This document shows, in pieces, positions 6,060-6,828 of a DNA stretch of 6,828 nucleotides. The stretch is taken from NCBI GenBank assembly GCA_007120915.1, contig SKMT01000249.1:1-6828 (forward strand), given 5' to 3'. Below the pieces are notes generated by a model. The model searched no databases, was not told the DNA's origin, and saw nothing but the letters and a program-made list of their open reading frames with translations. The stretch's first letter is position 1; the number at the start of each line of letters is the position of its first letter. The position numbers and the translations under genes were made by a program. This DNA is from Myxococcales bacterium (GTDB lineage Bacteria; Myxococcota_A; Bradymonadia; Bradymonadales; Bradymonadaceae).

Positions 6060-6828
6060 ATGTTTCGTCGTCGTTGGTGGGCGGCTCGACGGCCTCGGGG
6101 TCGATACCCATGCGCCGCGCGCGCTTTATCCACTGCTTGCGTGCGACCTGACGCATGTCGTCTTCGATGTCCGATTCATCGACAATCTCGAGGCCCAGAA
6201 GCGTCTCGACCACATCCTCCATAGTCACTACCCCGGCGATCCCGCCGTATTCATCGACCACAAGCGCGATGTGTTGTTGGCTGGTCACCAACTGCTCGAA
6301 CAGCTCGCGCACCGACTGGGTTTCAGGCACGAACACCGTCTCACGGCGAAGCTCTTCGAGAGTTGTGCTAAACCGGTCGCGGGCCAACTCCAGCAGCAGA
6401 TCGCTTTTGAGCACATAACCTTTCATCTCGTCCATCCGCTCGTGGTACACGGGAATGCGCGAGAATATGGGGGTTCCGTACTCGTCGAAAAACTCTTGCA
6501 CCGTCAGGGTTTCGTCGGCGGCCACCATCACCGTGCGGGGGGTCATGATGTCTTTGACCTGCAGGTCGCCGAAACGAAGCACGTTCTGCAACAGTCGGGA
6601 CTCTCCGCGCTCGACGACGCCCTCTTCGTAACCCAGTTCAGTCATCGCCGTCATCTCTTCGCGGCTCAGCGCCGGGGGCGCCTCCTCCGGTGACAACGCC
6701 CGCATCAACGCCTGAGCGGCCACCACCAGGGGAAACACCATCCAGTACAGCACGGGAAGAATTCGCGACAGCCAGGGGGCGAGAAACCGCCAGTGCGTCG
6801 CCCCCAGGGTCTTGGGAATGATCTCGGA
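6058..6828 (-). CDS. CNNM/CorC (HlyC-like) family DUF21-CBS membrane protein, 5' end beyond right edge
   Basis: This is an integral membrane protein of the CNNM/CorC family (often labelled 'hemolysin'), linked in characterised members to Mg2+ efflux or homeostasis. The visible 256 residues start inside the DUF21 domain with the typical SEIIPKTLG, followed by a hydrophobic segment (about 26-42). A CBS pair follows: the first begins near VKDIMTPR (about 91-98) and the second contains DEYGGIAGVVTMED (about 192-205). The chain stops about 44 residues after the second CBS (LGLEIVDES, then a basic stretch and an acidic end). There is therefore no C-terminal CorC_HlyC domain, which many relatives have. 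A GTG at 6753 could be misread as the start, but the frame stays open to the edge and the family match continues upstream, so the real start is outside the window. It converges on the second barrel gene, ending inside its terminator T-tract. Confidence 0.93.
   Translation of the reverse strand, partial: SEIIPKTLGATHWRFLAPWLSRILPVLYWMVFPLVVAAQALMRALSPEEAPPALSREEMTAMTELGYEEGVVERGESRLLQNVLRFGDLQVKDIMTPRTVMVAADETLTVQEFFDEYGTPIFSRIPVYHERMDEMKGYVLKSDLLLELARDRFSTTLEELRRETVFVPETQSVRELFEQLVTSQQHIALVVDEYGGIAGVVTMEDVVETLLGLEIVDESDIEDDMRQVARKQWIKRARRMGIDPEAVEPPTNDDET

Noticed and set aside
6025..6693. 222-codon plus-strand frame opposite the CNNM-type gene
   Set aside because: It starts inside the terminator region and is a shadow of the minus-strand DUF21/CBS gene.
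6751..6753. GTG as the real start of the CNNM-type gene
   Set aside because: The frame remains open to the window edge and the upstream residues (SEIIPKTLG) are typical DUF21 sequence.

Overview
The window is GC-rich, densely coded bacterial DNA. Its style suggests a deltaproteobacterium-like lineage (Myxococcota or Bradymonadota). The hints are a Hanks-type kinase with a small N-terminal Cys-rich ribbon, acidic outer-membrane beta-barrels with an AxA signal-peptide cleavage site and a C-terminal Phe, and strong Shine-Dalgarno sequences. This placement is an inference from gene style, not from a marker gene. No rRNA, tRNA, insertion sequence, phage gene or CRISPR array was seen.

Layout, left to right. 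(1) The N-terminal 207 residues of a Ser/Thr protein kinase lie on the minus strand and run off the left edge. (2) A 431-bp divergent intergenic region holds a 7-bp tandem repeat (about five units) near the kinase and a 26-bp tandem repeat (four units) just before the next gene. (3) A plus-strand DAACS-family dicarboxylate/amino-acid:cation symporter follows. (4) A minus-strand YfcE/MJ0936-type metallophosphoesterase converges on it, and the two stop codons overlap. (5) Two plus-strand paralogous outer-membrane beta-barrel proteins (414 and 417 aa) stand in tandem. Each has its own signal peptide, its own RBS and its own near-identical intrinsic terminator. (6) A minus-strand CNNM/CorC-type (DUF21 + CBS pair) membrane protein is cut at its 5' end by the right edge. 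Its stop codon falls in the U-tract of the second barrel's terminator.

The genes do not form one pathway or operon. Strand switches separate nearly all of them, and even the two barrels are probably separate transcription units. Transport and envelope functions dominate: symporter, two surface barrels and a CNNM-type ion-transport or membrane protein. I found no convincing new multi-gene system. The items most worth following are the duplicated barrel-plus-terminator module, whose family I do not recognise, the two tandem-repeat arrays upstream of the kinase and symporter, and the unusual arginine pattern of the symporter.
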